Shown piece after piece: positions 1-6,942 of a stretch of DNA of 10,564 bases. Made by a program: the position numbers and the translations under genes. The notes beneath the pieces are model-generated. The model was given only the letters and a program-made list of their open reading frames with translations, was not told the origin of the DNA and searched no databases. Every line of letters starts with the position of its first letter. The first letter of the stretch is position 1. Source of the stretch: Silanimonas sp965368785 (GTDB lineage: Bacteria; Pseudomonadota; Gammaproteobacteria; Xanthomonadales; Xanthomonadaceae); contig CBDUOG010000065.1 in assembly GCA_965368785.1 (NCBI GenBank), positions 1 through 10,564 of the forward strand, written 5' to 3'.

Positions 1-249
1 AAGTGCAAGTTAGATGCCGCCTATTTGCTGACCCTTCGTGCCGCAGCCGCCAAGGGGGAAGCCGAGAAAAATGGTGGTCGATTCAGTACCGAAGCATCGG
101 TCGCTAAGCTGTTTGCTTCGGAAGCTGCGATGTGGATTACCCACCAGGCAGTGCAGATCCATGGCGGCATGGGTTACTCAAAAGAAATGCCACTCGAGCG
201 TTATTTCCGCGACGCAAAGATCACTGAGATTTACGATGGTACTTCGTAA
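1..249 (+). CDS. Acyl-CoA dehydrogenase, C-terminal part (5' end outside window, premature stop)
   Basis: This is the C-terminal helical domain of an FAD-dependent acyl-CoA dehydrogenase, which introduces the alpha-beta double bond in acyl-CoA beta-oxidation or branched-chain amino-acid breakdown. Reading frame 1 is open from base 1. It shows the family signatures VQIHGGMGY and ERYFRDAKITEIYDGTS. Two things are odd. The residue before GTS, normally the catalytic Glu of the IYEGTS motif, is Asp. The frame then stops at TAA 247-249 exactly where a Glu codon of TSEIQR is expected, and the same frame continues after the stop with IQRLVIARN up to a second TAA at 292-294. The protein is therefore about 15 residues short of the usual end. 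It may still fold, be a decaying gene, or reflect a sequence error. Substrate class cannot be told from this fragment. Family assignment is secure; functional state is not. Confidence 0.9.
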   Translation, partial: KCKLDAAYLLTLRAAAAKGEAEKNGGRFSTEASVAKLFASEAAMWITHQAVQIHGGMGYSKEMPLERYFRDAKITEIYDGTS

Positions 250-294
250 ATCCAGCGATTGGTAATTGCCCGGAATGAGACCGGGCTTCGATAA
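250..294 (+). other. Out-of-gene remnant of the acyl-CoA dehydrogenase C-terminus
   Basis: Directly after TAA 247-249, the same frame encodes IQRLVIARNETGLR and ends at TAA 292-294. IQRxVIAR is the standard ending of acyl-CoA dehydrogenases, so these 45 bases are former, or miscalled, coding sequence. A single GAA-to-TAA change explains the break without any frameshift. Confidence 0.8.
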
Positions 295-307
295 TCAAAT
301 CACTCAT

Positions 308-338
308 AAAAAAGCCCCGCACTGCGGGGCCTTTTTTT
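308..338. terminator. Bidirectional intrinsic terminator
   Basis: GCCCCGC (314-320), loop ACT and GCGGGGC (324-330) form a perfect 7-bp GC stem. It is followed by C and seven T (332-338) on the plus strand and preceded by six A (308-313), which become a U-tract on the minus strand. It lies between the convergent acyl-CoA dehydrogenase and fimX-like genes and should end transcription from both sides. Confidence 0.93.
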
Positions 339-354
339 ATTCAGATCAAACGAC

Positions 355-2433
355 TCAACCGAAGTCATAATTCATCAACGGTCCGGCAGGTGCAAGGAAG
401 TTGCCCTCGACATAGTCCACACCCATCGAGAACAAGATCGTCATGCTGGCTGCATCTTGAACGTAATGCGCGATGGTTTGTTTGCCCATGTCACGGGCTT
501 TTTCGGTAATTTCTCGAACCTTTGTTTGAGCATCGGTGCTCTTCGCCAGTTCCGTAATGAAACTGCGGTCAATTTTCAAAACAGAAGGATTGAGGTGCTG
601 CAACAGTTGGAACGAATTCAGGCCCGTTCCAAAGTGTTCAAGCGCAATTTTCACGCCCGAGCTGGACAGCGCTTTCTGAAATTCCTGCACGGCATTTAAA
701 TGCGTGTAAACCGCCGGCTCGTGAATTTGTAAGGTGAGCAAACTACCGTTTATGCCGGCTTTGGCTACAGCATCATTAATAAATGTCGGTAAATCCAAAG
801 CATTGATGATCGTATCTGCCGTAAGTTTCACGTACAGGCTAACTTCATTGCCGGTTTCAGCTTTCTGCGCAATTGACTCAATGGCTTTTTTGATCACCCA
901 GCGATCCAGTTCATCTAAAAGCCCATTGTCTTTGGCGATCGGAACGAAGGTTTCCGGCATGACCAGCTCTTCACCTTGTCCCTTGAGACGAATGTAGGCT
1001 TCGTAGGTTTGTAGGCTCTCGCCCTGCAGTGAAATAATCGGCTGGAAATATAAGACGAAGTCATCACTTTTGAGCGCGTTTTTGATTCGCTCAATCCAGG
1101 CTTGAATGCGTTCTTCTTCTGCGCGGTCTTTGGCCGCCGGGTCGTAAATTTCAACACGGTTGCCACTCACGCCTTGCGCCGATTGCAAGCTTTGACCGGC
1201 CTTGGCCAGGACTTGCTGCACACTGGCAATGCGTTCGCCAATTTGAACGCCGCCGATACTGACCGTCAGGCTTAGCGAATTGTTTGCCACTTGCAACAAA
1301 TGACCTTCAAACGCAGCGCGAATTGCTTCGGCTTGTTGGCACGTGGCGTCGTAGTCATGGGCGTCGCACAGCACAACAAAGCTATGGTCGCGCAAACGCG
1401 CAATCATTGTGTGATCGCCGATCACCGACTCGAGTCGTTTAGCCATCGCCAATAACAGCTCATCCACGTGCGACAGGCCGATCTGATTTATCACCGCCTC
1501 GTAGTTGTCCGGCTCCACAATCAAGATGGAATGTTTGCTTTCCCCCTGCATGGTCAGCGAAACAGCCGAATCCAATTCGGCCATAAAATACTGGCGGTTG
1601 AACATGCCGGTTACTGAGTCACGCTGGCGCAGCTGCTCAAGCTCCTCGGCCATCGCTGCATCGATAACCTGCTGCCTGAATACCAATTGCAAGCAGGGCT
1701 CACGATCGTAAGTGGCCTGAGTAAATTCGATTGTTGCGTCAAATACGCTACCGTCACCGCGCTGCGCTTTGATCTCAAAGCTTTTCGGCGGCGGTTCGCC
1801 TTTGCTCATGCTCTTCAACAGCTGTTTGAATCGATCGGCGTGTTCGGCGGCAACCATGTCCAGGACCGACAGGCCTTCAATATCTTCGAAGCTCTCGACC
1901 CCGAATATTTCTAGGTAGGCATCATTTGCACGGATATGCATGCCTTCGTGGATGTAAGCGATCGGGTCGCGCGAGGAAGCGATCAGGGCATCGCAACGGC
2001 GTTCGGTCTCGCGAATGGCGGATTCCATCTGGCGCTGCGAACGGCGATCACGGACGGCCTGGTGCTCGATGCCGACAACGTGCTGAATATGTGCAGCGGA
2101 ACCTCGCAGCACGCAGTTGCGTGCTCCAAGCTCGATAGCCTCTAAAATATTTGCTTCATCGAGCTTACCGACCGATGCCAATACGCTGATGTCTTTGCCA
2201 CTGGATTTGACTGCTTTTACCACCGCATCAAAGCTGATGTACTGCGACTTTAAGGCGCAAATCACGATATCAAACGACTGGCTTTCTAATAGGCGCGTCA
2301 AGTCATCCAGCGACTCGGGGCGCTGGGGTCGAACGGCGACGCCACCATTACGAAGTGCAGTACTGAGTTCCTCAGCGTCTTCCAGTCGATCATCTACCAA
2401 CAGAAGTCGGAGCACGGTTTCTGATTGGGTCAT
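355..2433 (-). CDS. fimX: FimX-like degenerate REC-PAS-GGDEF-EAL c-di-GMP receptor
   Basis: At 692 aa this is nearly the length of Pseudomonas FimX, a polar c-di-GMP effector needed for type IV pilus assembly and twitching. Domains in order: REC (about 8-125), PAS (about 145-255), GGDEF (about 268-430) and EAL (about 445-685), with no membrane segment. All signature sites are degenerate. In REC the acidic pair D14/D15 is kept, but Ala60 stands where the phosphoacceptor Asp would be. The GGDEF motif reads RDHSF (348-352). The EAL motif reads EAY (478-480), the usual Asn is Lys (VKLT, 535-538) and DDFGTG is EHFGTG (599-604). Catalysis is therefore unlikely, while c-di-GMP binding by the EAL domain, as known for FimX, is plausible. 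The C-terminus ends MNYDFG, similar to FimX. The ATG has a GAGGA-type Shine-Dalgarno. The gene follows epmB by 70 bp on the same strand. No pilus genes are nearby. FimX identity is by architecture and recall, not alignment. Confidence 0.85.
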   Translation of the reverse strand: MTQSETVLRLLLVDDRLEDAEELSTALRNGGVAVRPQRPESLDDLTRLLESQSFDIVICALKSQYISFDAVVKAVKSSGKDISVLASVGKLDEANILEAIELGARNCVLRGSAAHIQHVVGIEHQAVRDRRSQRQMESAIRETERRCDALIASSRDPIAYIHEGMHIRANDAYLEIFGVESFEDIEGLSVLDMVAAEHADRFKQLLKSMSKGEPPPKSFEIKAQRGDGSVFDATIEFTQATYDREPCLQLVFRQQVIDAAMAEELEQLRQRDSVTGMFNRQYFMAELDSAVSLTMQGESKHSILIVEPDNYEAVINQIGLSHVDELLLAMAKRLESVIGDHTMIARLRDHSFVVLCDAHDYDATCQQAEAIRAAFEGHLLQVANNSLSLTVSIGGVQIGERIASVQQVLAKAGQSLQSAQGVSGNRVEIYDPAAKDRAEEERIQAWIERIKNALKSDDFVLYFQPIISLQGESLQTYEAYIRLKGQGEELVMPETFVPIAKDNGLLDELDRWVIKKAIESIAQKAETGNEVSLYVKLTADTIINALDLPTFINDAVAKAGINGSLLTLQIHEPAVYTHLNAVQEFQKALSSSGVKIALEHFGTGLNSFQLLQHLNPSVLKIDRSFITELAKSTDAQTKVREITEKARDMGKQTIAHYVQDAASMTILFSMGVDYVEGNFLAPAGPLMNYDFG

Positions 2434-2447
2434 CCAGCAAGGGTCCT

Positions 2448-2461
2448 CAGTTATCTAACTG
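2448..2461. promoter_or_regulatory. Inverted repeat in the fimX leader (possible operator)
   Basis: CAGTTA-TC-TAACTG is a perfect 6-bp inverted repeat with a 2-nt centre, ending just upstream of the Shine-Dalgarno of the fimX-like gene (minus strand). The 2-nt loop is too tight for a stable RNA hairpin, so a dimeric DNA-binding protein site is the better reading. The binding factor is unknown. Confidence 0.35.
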
Positions 2462-2481
2462 TACGTATGCGTATCTGTTGA

Positions 2482-2487
2482 AGTATA
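2482..2487 (-). promoter_or_regulatory. Candidate -10 element for the fimX-like gene
   Basis: On the minus strand this reads TATACT, a 5 of 6 match to the sigma-70 -10 box, in the 70-bp gap between epmB and the fimX-like gene. No good -35 lies 16-18 bp upstream, so this is a weak candidate. Readthrough from epmB is an alternative. Confidence 0.25.
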
Positions 2488-2503
2488 GCGGCAAGACCTG
2501 ACT

Positions 2504-3523
2504 TTAGTTGATTGTTTCGTCTAGGGGAAGTTTGCTGGCAGCCCCGGCAATCTCGCGAACCAGCTGCGGCAGCAAATATCCGGGCAGGCGCGCCCGGGCC
2601 TCTTGATGGATGCGAATAGCCTCCTGATCCGGCACTTCAAAGTGTGCGGTGCCGTGGACGCGGTCGAGTTGATGCAGGTAATAAGGCAGCACACCGCATT
2701 CAAAAAGCCGCTCGGATAAGGCTACCAGGGTGTCGGAGTCGTTGTTAACTCCTTGAAGTAAAACGGATTGATTGAGTAATGTGGCGCCCGTGGCTTTAAG
2801 CTTTGCACACGCCGCCGCGACATCTTGGCCCAGCTCGCGCGGATGATTTGCGTGGATAACGATCACCAGTTGCCCGGGTATTCCACTGAGCCAATCTAAA
2901 AGCTCCTGATCGACGCGTTCGGGCAGCACCACCGGTAGTCGCGTGTGTAGCCGGAGCCTACGAATATGCGGAATCTGGCTGATTTCATCAGTCAGCAGAC
3001 GCAATTTTGCGGTGCTTAGCGACAAAGGGTCACCACCAGAGAGCAATACTTCGCTAATGCTTGTATCGACGCGCAACTGAGCGATTGCCTCGGACCACTG
3101 GGCTTTTGAGGCGGTCGAGTCCTGATAAGGGAAGTGTCGGCGAAAGCAGTAGCGACAATTAATCGCGCAACTGGCGGTTGTGATAAGCAGAGCCCGTCCT
3201 TGGTATTTTTGTAGCACGCCGCCACCGGTCTGCGCAGAATGATCGCCGACCGCGTCCCAGGCAAAGCCGGCGACCTGCTGGTTTTCTTCGATTATCGGCA
3301 AGACTTGACGCAGTAGCGGATCGTTGGCATCGCTGTGGCGCATTTTTGCTGCAAAGCCTCGCGGCACGCGCATCGGGAACTGGGCCATCGCATCGGCTGA
3401 CAGCGAGGCCGCCAGCGATTCGAGACCCAGCAGGCTAAGTAGCTCATTGGGGTCGCGGATCGCATCACGCCAAAGTTTTTGCCAGCTGTCAGGCTGCGGT
3501 ATGTGGGCAAGTACAGGTATCAT
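2504..3523 (-). CDS. epmB: EF-P beta-lysylation protein EpmB (lysine 2,3-aminomutase family)
   Basis: EpmB is a cytosolic radical-SAM, PLP-dependent enzyme that isomerises (S)-alpha-lysine to (R)-beta-lysine, which EpmA then attaches to EF-P. The 339-aa length fits the short EpmB form rather than the longer catabolic lysine aminomutases. The radical-SAM cysteines are C119, C123 and C126 in CxxxCxxC, followed by FRRHFPY as in E. coli EpmB. LSGGDPL (161-167) and LLNQSVLL (249-256) are also family hallmarks. K331 in ASKLPLD is the likely PLP lysine, matching SKTPLD of the E. coli protein. The N-terminus (DPNELLSLLGL) aligns with the E. coli start, supporting ATG 3523-3521. No Shine-Dalgarno precedes this start; the bases just upstream on the coding strand are CCTCCT. 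The substrate protein gene efp is divergent, 86 bp away. No epmA in the window. Confidence 0.93.
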   Translation of the reverse strand: MIPVLAHIPQPDSWQKLWRDAIRDPNELLSLLGLESLAASLSADAMAQFPMRVPRGFAAKMRHSDANDPLLRQVLPIIEENQQVAGFAWDAVGDHSAQTGGGVLQKYQGRALLITTASCAINCRYCFRRHFPYQDSTASKAQWSEAIAQLRVDTSISEVLLSGGDPLSLSTAKLRLLTDEISQIPHIRRLRLHTRLPVVLPERVDQELLDWLSGIPGQLVIVIHANHPRELGQDVAAACAKLKATGATLLNQSVLLQGVNNDSDTLVALSERLFECGVLPYYLHQLDRVHGTAHFEVPDQEAIRIHQEARARLPGYLLPQLVREIAGAASKLPLDETIN

Positions 3524-3609
3524 AGGAGGCTTGAGGCCAATCGGGGCCGCGTCAATTCCCTTATTTTAGCCGCACCAGAGGCGGTCTGTATTCAATCAGG
3601 AGTTATTTA
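3524..3609. promoter_or_regulatory. Divergent epmB/efp intergenic region
   Basis: These 86 bp must hold the promoters of both epmB (minus) and efp (plus), unless either is read from elsewhere. On the minus strand TAAAAT (plus 3563-3568) is a 5 of 6 -10 match for epmB, but no good -35 goes with it. No convincing efp promoter can be picked by eye. AGGAG at 3598-3602, 7 nt before the ATG, is a strong efp ribosome binding site. Confidence 0.55.
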
Positions 3610-4176
3610 ATGGCCAGCTATGGCATGAACGATGTCAAAAACGGGATGAAAATCCTGGTAAACAATGAGCCGTGCGTCATAACCGATACCGAATATGTGA
3701 AGCCCGGCAAAGGTCAGGCATTTACCCGGGTTAAGTATCGCTTCATCAAGTCGGGGCGTGTTGTTGAGTTGACCATGAAGGCGACCGACTCCTTAGAAGC
3801 GGCCGATGTAATGGACACTGATATGCAGTACCTGTACACCGATGGTGAGTACTGGCACTTCATGCAACAGGAAACCTTCGAGCAAGTTCAGGCCGATGCG
3901 ACCGGCGTAGGTGAAACGGCCAAGTGGATCAAAGGCGAAGAAGATTGCGTAGTCACGCTTTGGAATGGCACGCCAATCGCGGTCACGCCCCCCAATTTTG
4001 TCGAACTCAAAATCGTCGAAACTGATCCGGGCGTGCGCGGTGATACCTCTGGCGGCGGCGGCAAACCGGCAAAACTTGAAACCGGTGCAGTCGTTCGCGT
4101 TCCCTTATTTGTCAATCAAGACGAAATTATCAAAGTGGACACCCGTTCGGGCGAGTATGTAGGACGAGTCAAGTAA
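3610..4176 (+). CDS. efp: Translation elongation factor P
   Basis: EF-P binds between the ribosomal P and E sites and relieves stalling at polyproline stretches. The 188-aa length is typical. The modified tip loop reads KPGKGQAF (31-38), with Lys34 as the acceptor and Pro32 and Gly33/35 as in beta-lysylated EF-Ps. This differs from the Arg-type EF-P rhamnosylated by EarP, and fits the divergent epmB. The C-terminal OB domain ends with the family motif around DTRSGEYVGRVK. The start is fixed by AGGAG 7 nt upstream and by agreement with the E. coli N-terminus. No terminator separates it from mtaD, 42 bp downstream, so partial co-transcription is possible. Confidence 0.97.
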   Translation: MASYGMNDVKNGMKILVNNEPCVITDTEYVKPGKGQAFTRVKYRFIKSGRVVELTMKATDSLEAADVMDTDMQYLYTDGEYWHFMQQETFEQVQADATGVGETAKWIKGEEDCVVTLWNGTPIAVTPPNFVELKIVETDPGVRGDTSGGGGKPAKLETGAVVRVPLFVNQDEIIKVDTRSGEYVGRVK

Positions 4177-4218
4177 CTCGAGCCTGCTTTTGACGTCATT
4201 TAATACGGAATATTTGTT

Positions 4219-5559
4219 GTGACTGATGCGTTGCAGAAGTGTGACCTGCTCATCGAAGCCAAATGGATCGTGCCGATTATCCCGGCTGATACGATCCTTG
4301 AAAATCATGCCCTGATCGTCGATCAGGGGATGATTATCGACTTGCTGCCCAAAGATAAGGCGCGGCAGAAGTATCTGCCGGAAACTATTGTCGAGCGAAA
4401 TGGGTCAGTGCTGTTGCCCGGGCTGGTTAACGCGCATACGCATAATCCAATGACGTTGATGCGGGGATGCGCCGACGATTTAGCATTGATGCCCTGGTTG
4501 CAAGATCACATCTGGCCGATTGAAGGCGCGGTGATGGGGCCTGACTATGTCGCCGATGGATGCACCCACGCGGTCGCCGAAATGATCCGTTCGGGAACGA
4601 CATGCTGTAACGAGAACTATTTTTTTCCGGATGTACAGGCGACCACATATAAGCGACTGGGCTTCAGGGCGTTGGTGGGGCTGCCGATCATCGAATTTCC
4701 GACGGCATGGGCGAAAACTGCGGCGGAATATTTCGATAAAGCGCTTGAGGTGCATGATCAATGGCGGAGCGACGAATTGATTTCGAGCGCTTTTGCGCCG
4801 CACGCGCCCTATACCGTATCCGATGCAAGCTTCGAACGATTGGCAATGCTTTCGGGGCAGCTGGATTTGCCGATTCATTGCCATATTCACGAGTCGGCTC
4901 AAGAAATCATTGACTCGATTAAAGAGCACGGCCAGCGGCCTTTGGCACGCCTTGATCGACTGGGCGTGGTTAATGAAAAATTGATCGCAGTGCACATGAC
5001 TCAGCTAAGCCCCGAAGAAATCAAGTTGTGCGCGCGCGCGGGTGTGAGTGTGGTTCATTGTCCACAGTCGAATATGAAACTGGCTTCGGGTTTGGCACCC
5101 GTGCAGTTGCTCCGATCTGCAGGAGTTAATGTCGCCATTGGAACCGACGGCGCGGCCAGTAATAACGATCTAGATATGTTTGATGAGATGCGCACGGCCG
5201 CATTGCTGGCCAAAGTAGTTGCCAATGATGCAACCGCAATGGATGCCCATTCGACACTTCATGCCGCGACCATGGGCGGCGCAAAAGCGATGGGACTTGA
5301 CGCAAAAATCGGGTCATTGGAAGTCGGTAAGTGCGCGGATCTGATTTGCGTGGATTTGGCCCAAATAGAGACCCAGCCGGTTTTTGAGCCTGTCTCTCAT
5401 TTGGTCTACGCGGCAAATCGATCGCAAGTGAGCGATGTCTGGATCAATGGCGTGCAGAAAATGAATCAGCGTGAACTGGTCGCAATGGACGTGCCTGAAC
5501 TGCTGCGCAAAGCCGAAAGTTGGCGCCGTCGAATGGACGCGGCCAGAGGATCGCGCTGA
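4219..5559 (+). CDS. mtaD: 5-methylthioadenosine/S-adenosylhomocysteine deaminase (TRZ/ATZ-type amidohydrolase)
   Basis: This metal-dependent amidohydrolase deaminates methylthioadenosine and/or SAH to the inosyl compounds. It is 446 aa, within the family range. Metal and active-site motifs are visible in order: NAHTH (71-75), MRGCADDLALMPWL (81-94), the histidine cluster HCHIHES (220-226), VVHCPQSN (279-286) and GTDGAASNNDLDMF (308-321), where D310 is the metal-binding Asp. The start is GTG 4219, with only a weak Shine-Dalgarno-like ACGGA about 9 nt upstream. The stop TGA overlaps the ubiG ATG by one base, so the two are translationally coupled. The order mtaD-ubiG-mupP is that known from Pseudomonas. 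The SAH link to the methyltransferase UbiG suggests product clearance, which is inference. A guanine deaminase or other ATZ-family activity is less likely given the motifs and context. Confidence 0.92.
   Translation: MTDALQKCDLLIEAKWIVPIIPADTILENHALIVDQGMIIDLLPKDKARQKYLPETIVERNGSVLLPGLVNAHTHNPMTLMRGCADDLALMPWLQDHIWPIEGAVMGPDYVADGCTHAVAEMIRSGTTCCNENYFFPDVQATTYKRLGFRALVGLPIIEFPTAWAKTAAEYFDKALEVHDQWRSDELISSAFAPHAPYTVSDASFERLAMLSGQLDLPIHCHIHESAQEIIDSIKEHGQRPLARLDRLGVVNEKLIAVHMTQLSPEEIKLCARAGVSVVHCPQSNMKLASGLAPVQLLRSAGVNVAIGTDGAASNNDLDMFDEMRTAALLAKVVANDATAMDAHSTLHAATMGGAKAMGLDAKIGSLEVGKCADLICVDLAQIETQPVFEPVSHLVYAANRSQVSDVWINGVQKMNQRELVAMDVPELLRKAESWRRRMDAARGSR
5545..5550 (+). promoter_or_regulatory. 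Ribosome binding site deciding the ubiG start
   Basis: AGAGGA lies 8 nt before ATG 5559, inside the end of mtaD. It favours this start over an in-frame upstream start near 5520, which would add 13 residues not found in UbiG proteins. Confidence 0.75.
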
Positions 5560-6281
5560 TGTCAGCAAAGCCCAACGTTGAAAAGGCTGAAGTCGATAAA
5601 TTCTCGGCCATTGCGAGTCGTTGGTGGGACCCGCAGGGACCGCAAGCGCCCCTGCATGTGCTCAATCCGGTTCGACTGGCGTATGTAAAGCGGTTTTCAG
5701 CCTTGCCCGGAAGTTGTGTCCTGGATGTTGGATGCGGCGGCGGCCTGTTGAGCGAAGCGATGGCGCGCGAAGGTGCGCTGGTTACCGGCCTTGATATGTC
5801 TGCAGAGCTGATTAATGTCGCCAAGCTGCATATGTTGGAAACCAGGCAAACACAGACGGATGTCAATGCACAATATGTGCTCGGCACGGTTGAAGATTAT
5901 GCGCAAAAGCATGCCGGTTCATTTGACCTGATAACGTGCATGGAGATGCTTGAGCACGTGCCGGATCCTGCTTCCATTATTCGTGCCTGTTCAGATCTAC
6001 TCAAGCCCAACGGAAAAATTATTCTTTCCACAATCAATCGCACGCCGCAGGCTTTTGCTCTGGCGATTGTTGGCGCCGAATATATTGCGGGCATGTTGCC
6101 TAAAGGCACCCATCATTACCGGAAGTTTATTCGCCCCTCGGAAATGCGTCGTTGGCTGGAGCAGGCTGGAATTGAGTGTGACGATGTCAGCGGGCTGCAG
6201 TACCGGCCAATGACCAAGTCCGCATCTCTCGGTGGTTCGGTTTCTGTTAACTACCTGATGGCGGGAAGCAAGGCGTCGTGA
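5559..6281 (+). CDS. ubiG: Ubiquinone biosynthesis O-methyltransferase UbiG
   Basis: UbiG is the SAM-dependent methyltransferase that performs both O-methylations in ubiquinone synthesis, peripherally bound to the inner membrane. With ATG 5559 the product is 240 aa, the same as E. coli UbiG. Visible motifs: the N-terminal family signature KFSAIASRWWDPQG (14-27), SAM motif I VLDVGCGGG (54-62), GLDMS (77-81), EMLEHVPDP (129-137) and STINRT (157-162). The C-terminal region contains KFIRPSEMRRWL (189-200), also typical. The start overlaps the mtaD stop by one base. The stop overlaps the GTG start of mupP by four bases, so it sits in the middle of a coupled operon. Confidence 0.97.
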   Translation: MSAKPNVEKAEVDKFSAIASRWWDPQGPQAPLHVLNPVRLAYVKRFSALPGSCVLDVGCGGGLLSEAMAREGALVTGLDMSAELINVAKLHMLETRQTQTDVNAQYVLGTVEDYAQKHAGSFDLITCMEMLEHVPDPASIIRACSDLLKPNGKIILSTINRTPQAFALAIVGAEYIAGMLPKGTHHYRKFIRPSEMRRWLEQAGIECDDVSGLQYRPMTKSASLGGSVSVNYLMAGSKAS

Positions 6282-6937
6282 TTTCCCATCGAATTGATGC
6301 TGTGTTGTTCGATCTAGACGGCACATTGGTGGATTCAGCGCCGGATTTAATCGCGGCGGTAGATGAGCTGGTCTTAGAGCACGGGCGCCAGCCCAAACCA
6401 ACCCGGGTTATGCGCAGCGTGGTGTCCAAGGGCGGCCGGGCCTTGTTGGCCAAGGCATTTGATGACTGGTCAGAGCAACAGCGCGAGCAACTATTGCCGA
6501 TCTTTCTTGAGCGGTACGCTCAGAACCTGAGCCGACATACGCGTCCGTTTGATGATATTGAAGCCTTTCTGATGCGCCTTGAGCAGAGCGGCATTCCGTG
6601 GGGAATAGTGACCAATAAGCCGTTCTACCTCGCTGAGCCATTGATCGGCGCACTGGGTTGGACATCGCGTTGTTCGGTACTTTTGGGCGGCGATAGTCTG
6701 GCTGAGCGCAAACCACATCCGTTGCCACTGTTACACGCGGCACAGAAAATTGGCGTCGATGTCGCGCGGTGCGTTTACGTTGGCGATGATCTGCGCGATA
6801 TCCAGGCTTCGGTGGCGGCTAATATGTCGAGCATTGTGGCGTTGTGGGGATATCGCGAGCCCCATGAGAACCCGGTCGACTGGGGTGCAAGCGCCATGGC
6901 CGACCTGCCTCGAGATTTGCATGGGCTGTTGCCCTGA
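6278..6937 (+). CDS. mupP: HAD-family phosphatase, probable N-acetylmuramic acid 6-phosphate phosphatase MupP
   Basis: MupP dephosphorylates MurNAc-6-phosphate in the anabolic cell-wall recycling route that bypasses de novo UDP-MurNAc synthesis. The 219-aa protein has all HAD motifs: FDLDGTLVDS (D12 nucleophile, D14), T112 in GIVTNKP, K145 in ERKPHP and VGDDLRDI (D170/D171). The ending GYREPHENPVDWGA closely resembles known MupP proteins, and the position right after mtaD-ubiG matches the Pseudomonas locus. The generic alternative is phosphoglycolate phosphatase Gph, which shares the fold; context favours MupP. GTG 6278 overlaps the ubiG TGA, with AAGG only 4 nt upstream, so translation probably depends on coupling. 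The partner enzymes AmgK and MurU are not in the window. Confidence 0.82.
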   Translation: MISHRIDAVLFDLDGTLVDSAPDLIAAVDELVLEHGRQPKPTRVMRSVVSKGGRALLAKAFDDWSEQQREQLLPIFLERYAQNLSRHTRPFDDIEAFLMRLEQSGIPWGIVTNKPFYLAEPLIGALGWTSRCSVLLGGDSLAERKPHPLPLLHAAQKIGVDVARCVYVGDDLRDIQASVAANMSSIVALWGYREPHENPVDWGASAMADLPRDLHGLLP

Positions 6938-6942
6938 GTCCT

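Noticed and set aside
3531..3584. Hairpin-like segments in the epmB/efp gap (TTGAGGCC/GGCCgcgTCAA and CCGC/GCGG)
   Set aside because: Arms are short or interrupted and there is no T-tract or riboswitch-like structure, so they are not better than chance for GC-rich DNA.
4190..4216. TTGACG at 4190-4195 as a promoter -35 for mtaD
   Set aside because: A -10 at 15-18 bp would fall on or just before the GTG start, and the available hexamers match poorly. Readthrough from efp is equally likely.
4480..4995. Minus-strand open frame of 171 aa inside mtaD
   Set aside because: It lies wholly opposite the conserved motifs of mtaD, resembles no family and has no supporting signals.
5027..5040. Alternating purine/pyrimidine run TGTGCGCGCGCGCG (Z-DNA potential)
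   Set aside because: It is fully explained by Cys-Ala-Arg-Ala codons in mtaD and has no regulatory context.
5520..5558. Upstream start of ubiG adding 13 residues
   Set aside because: The extension is inside mtaD, is not conserved in UbiG, and ATG 5559 has a good ribosome binding site and gives the standard 240 aa.
5997..6401. Minus-strand open frame of 134 aa across the ubiG/mupP junction
   Set aside because: Shadow of two well-supported overlapping genes, with a Pro/Arg-rich composition typical of antisense frames.
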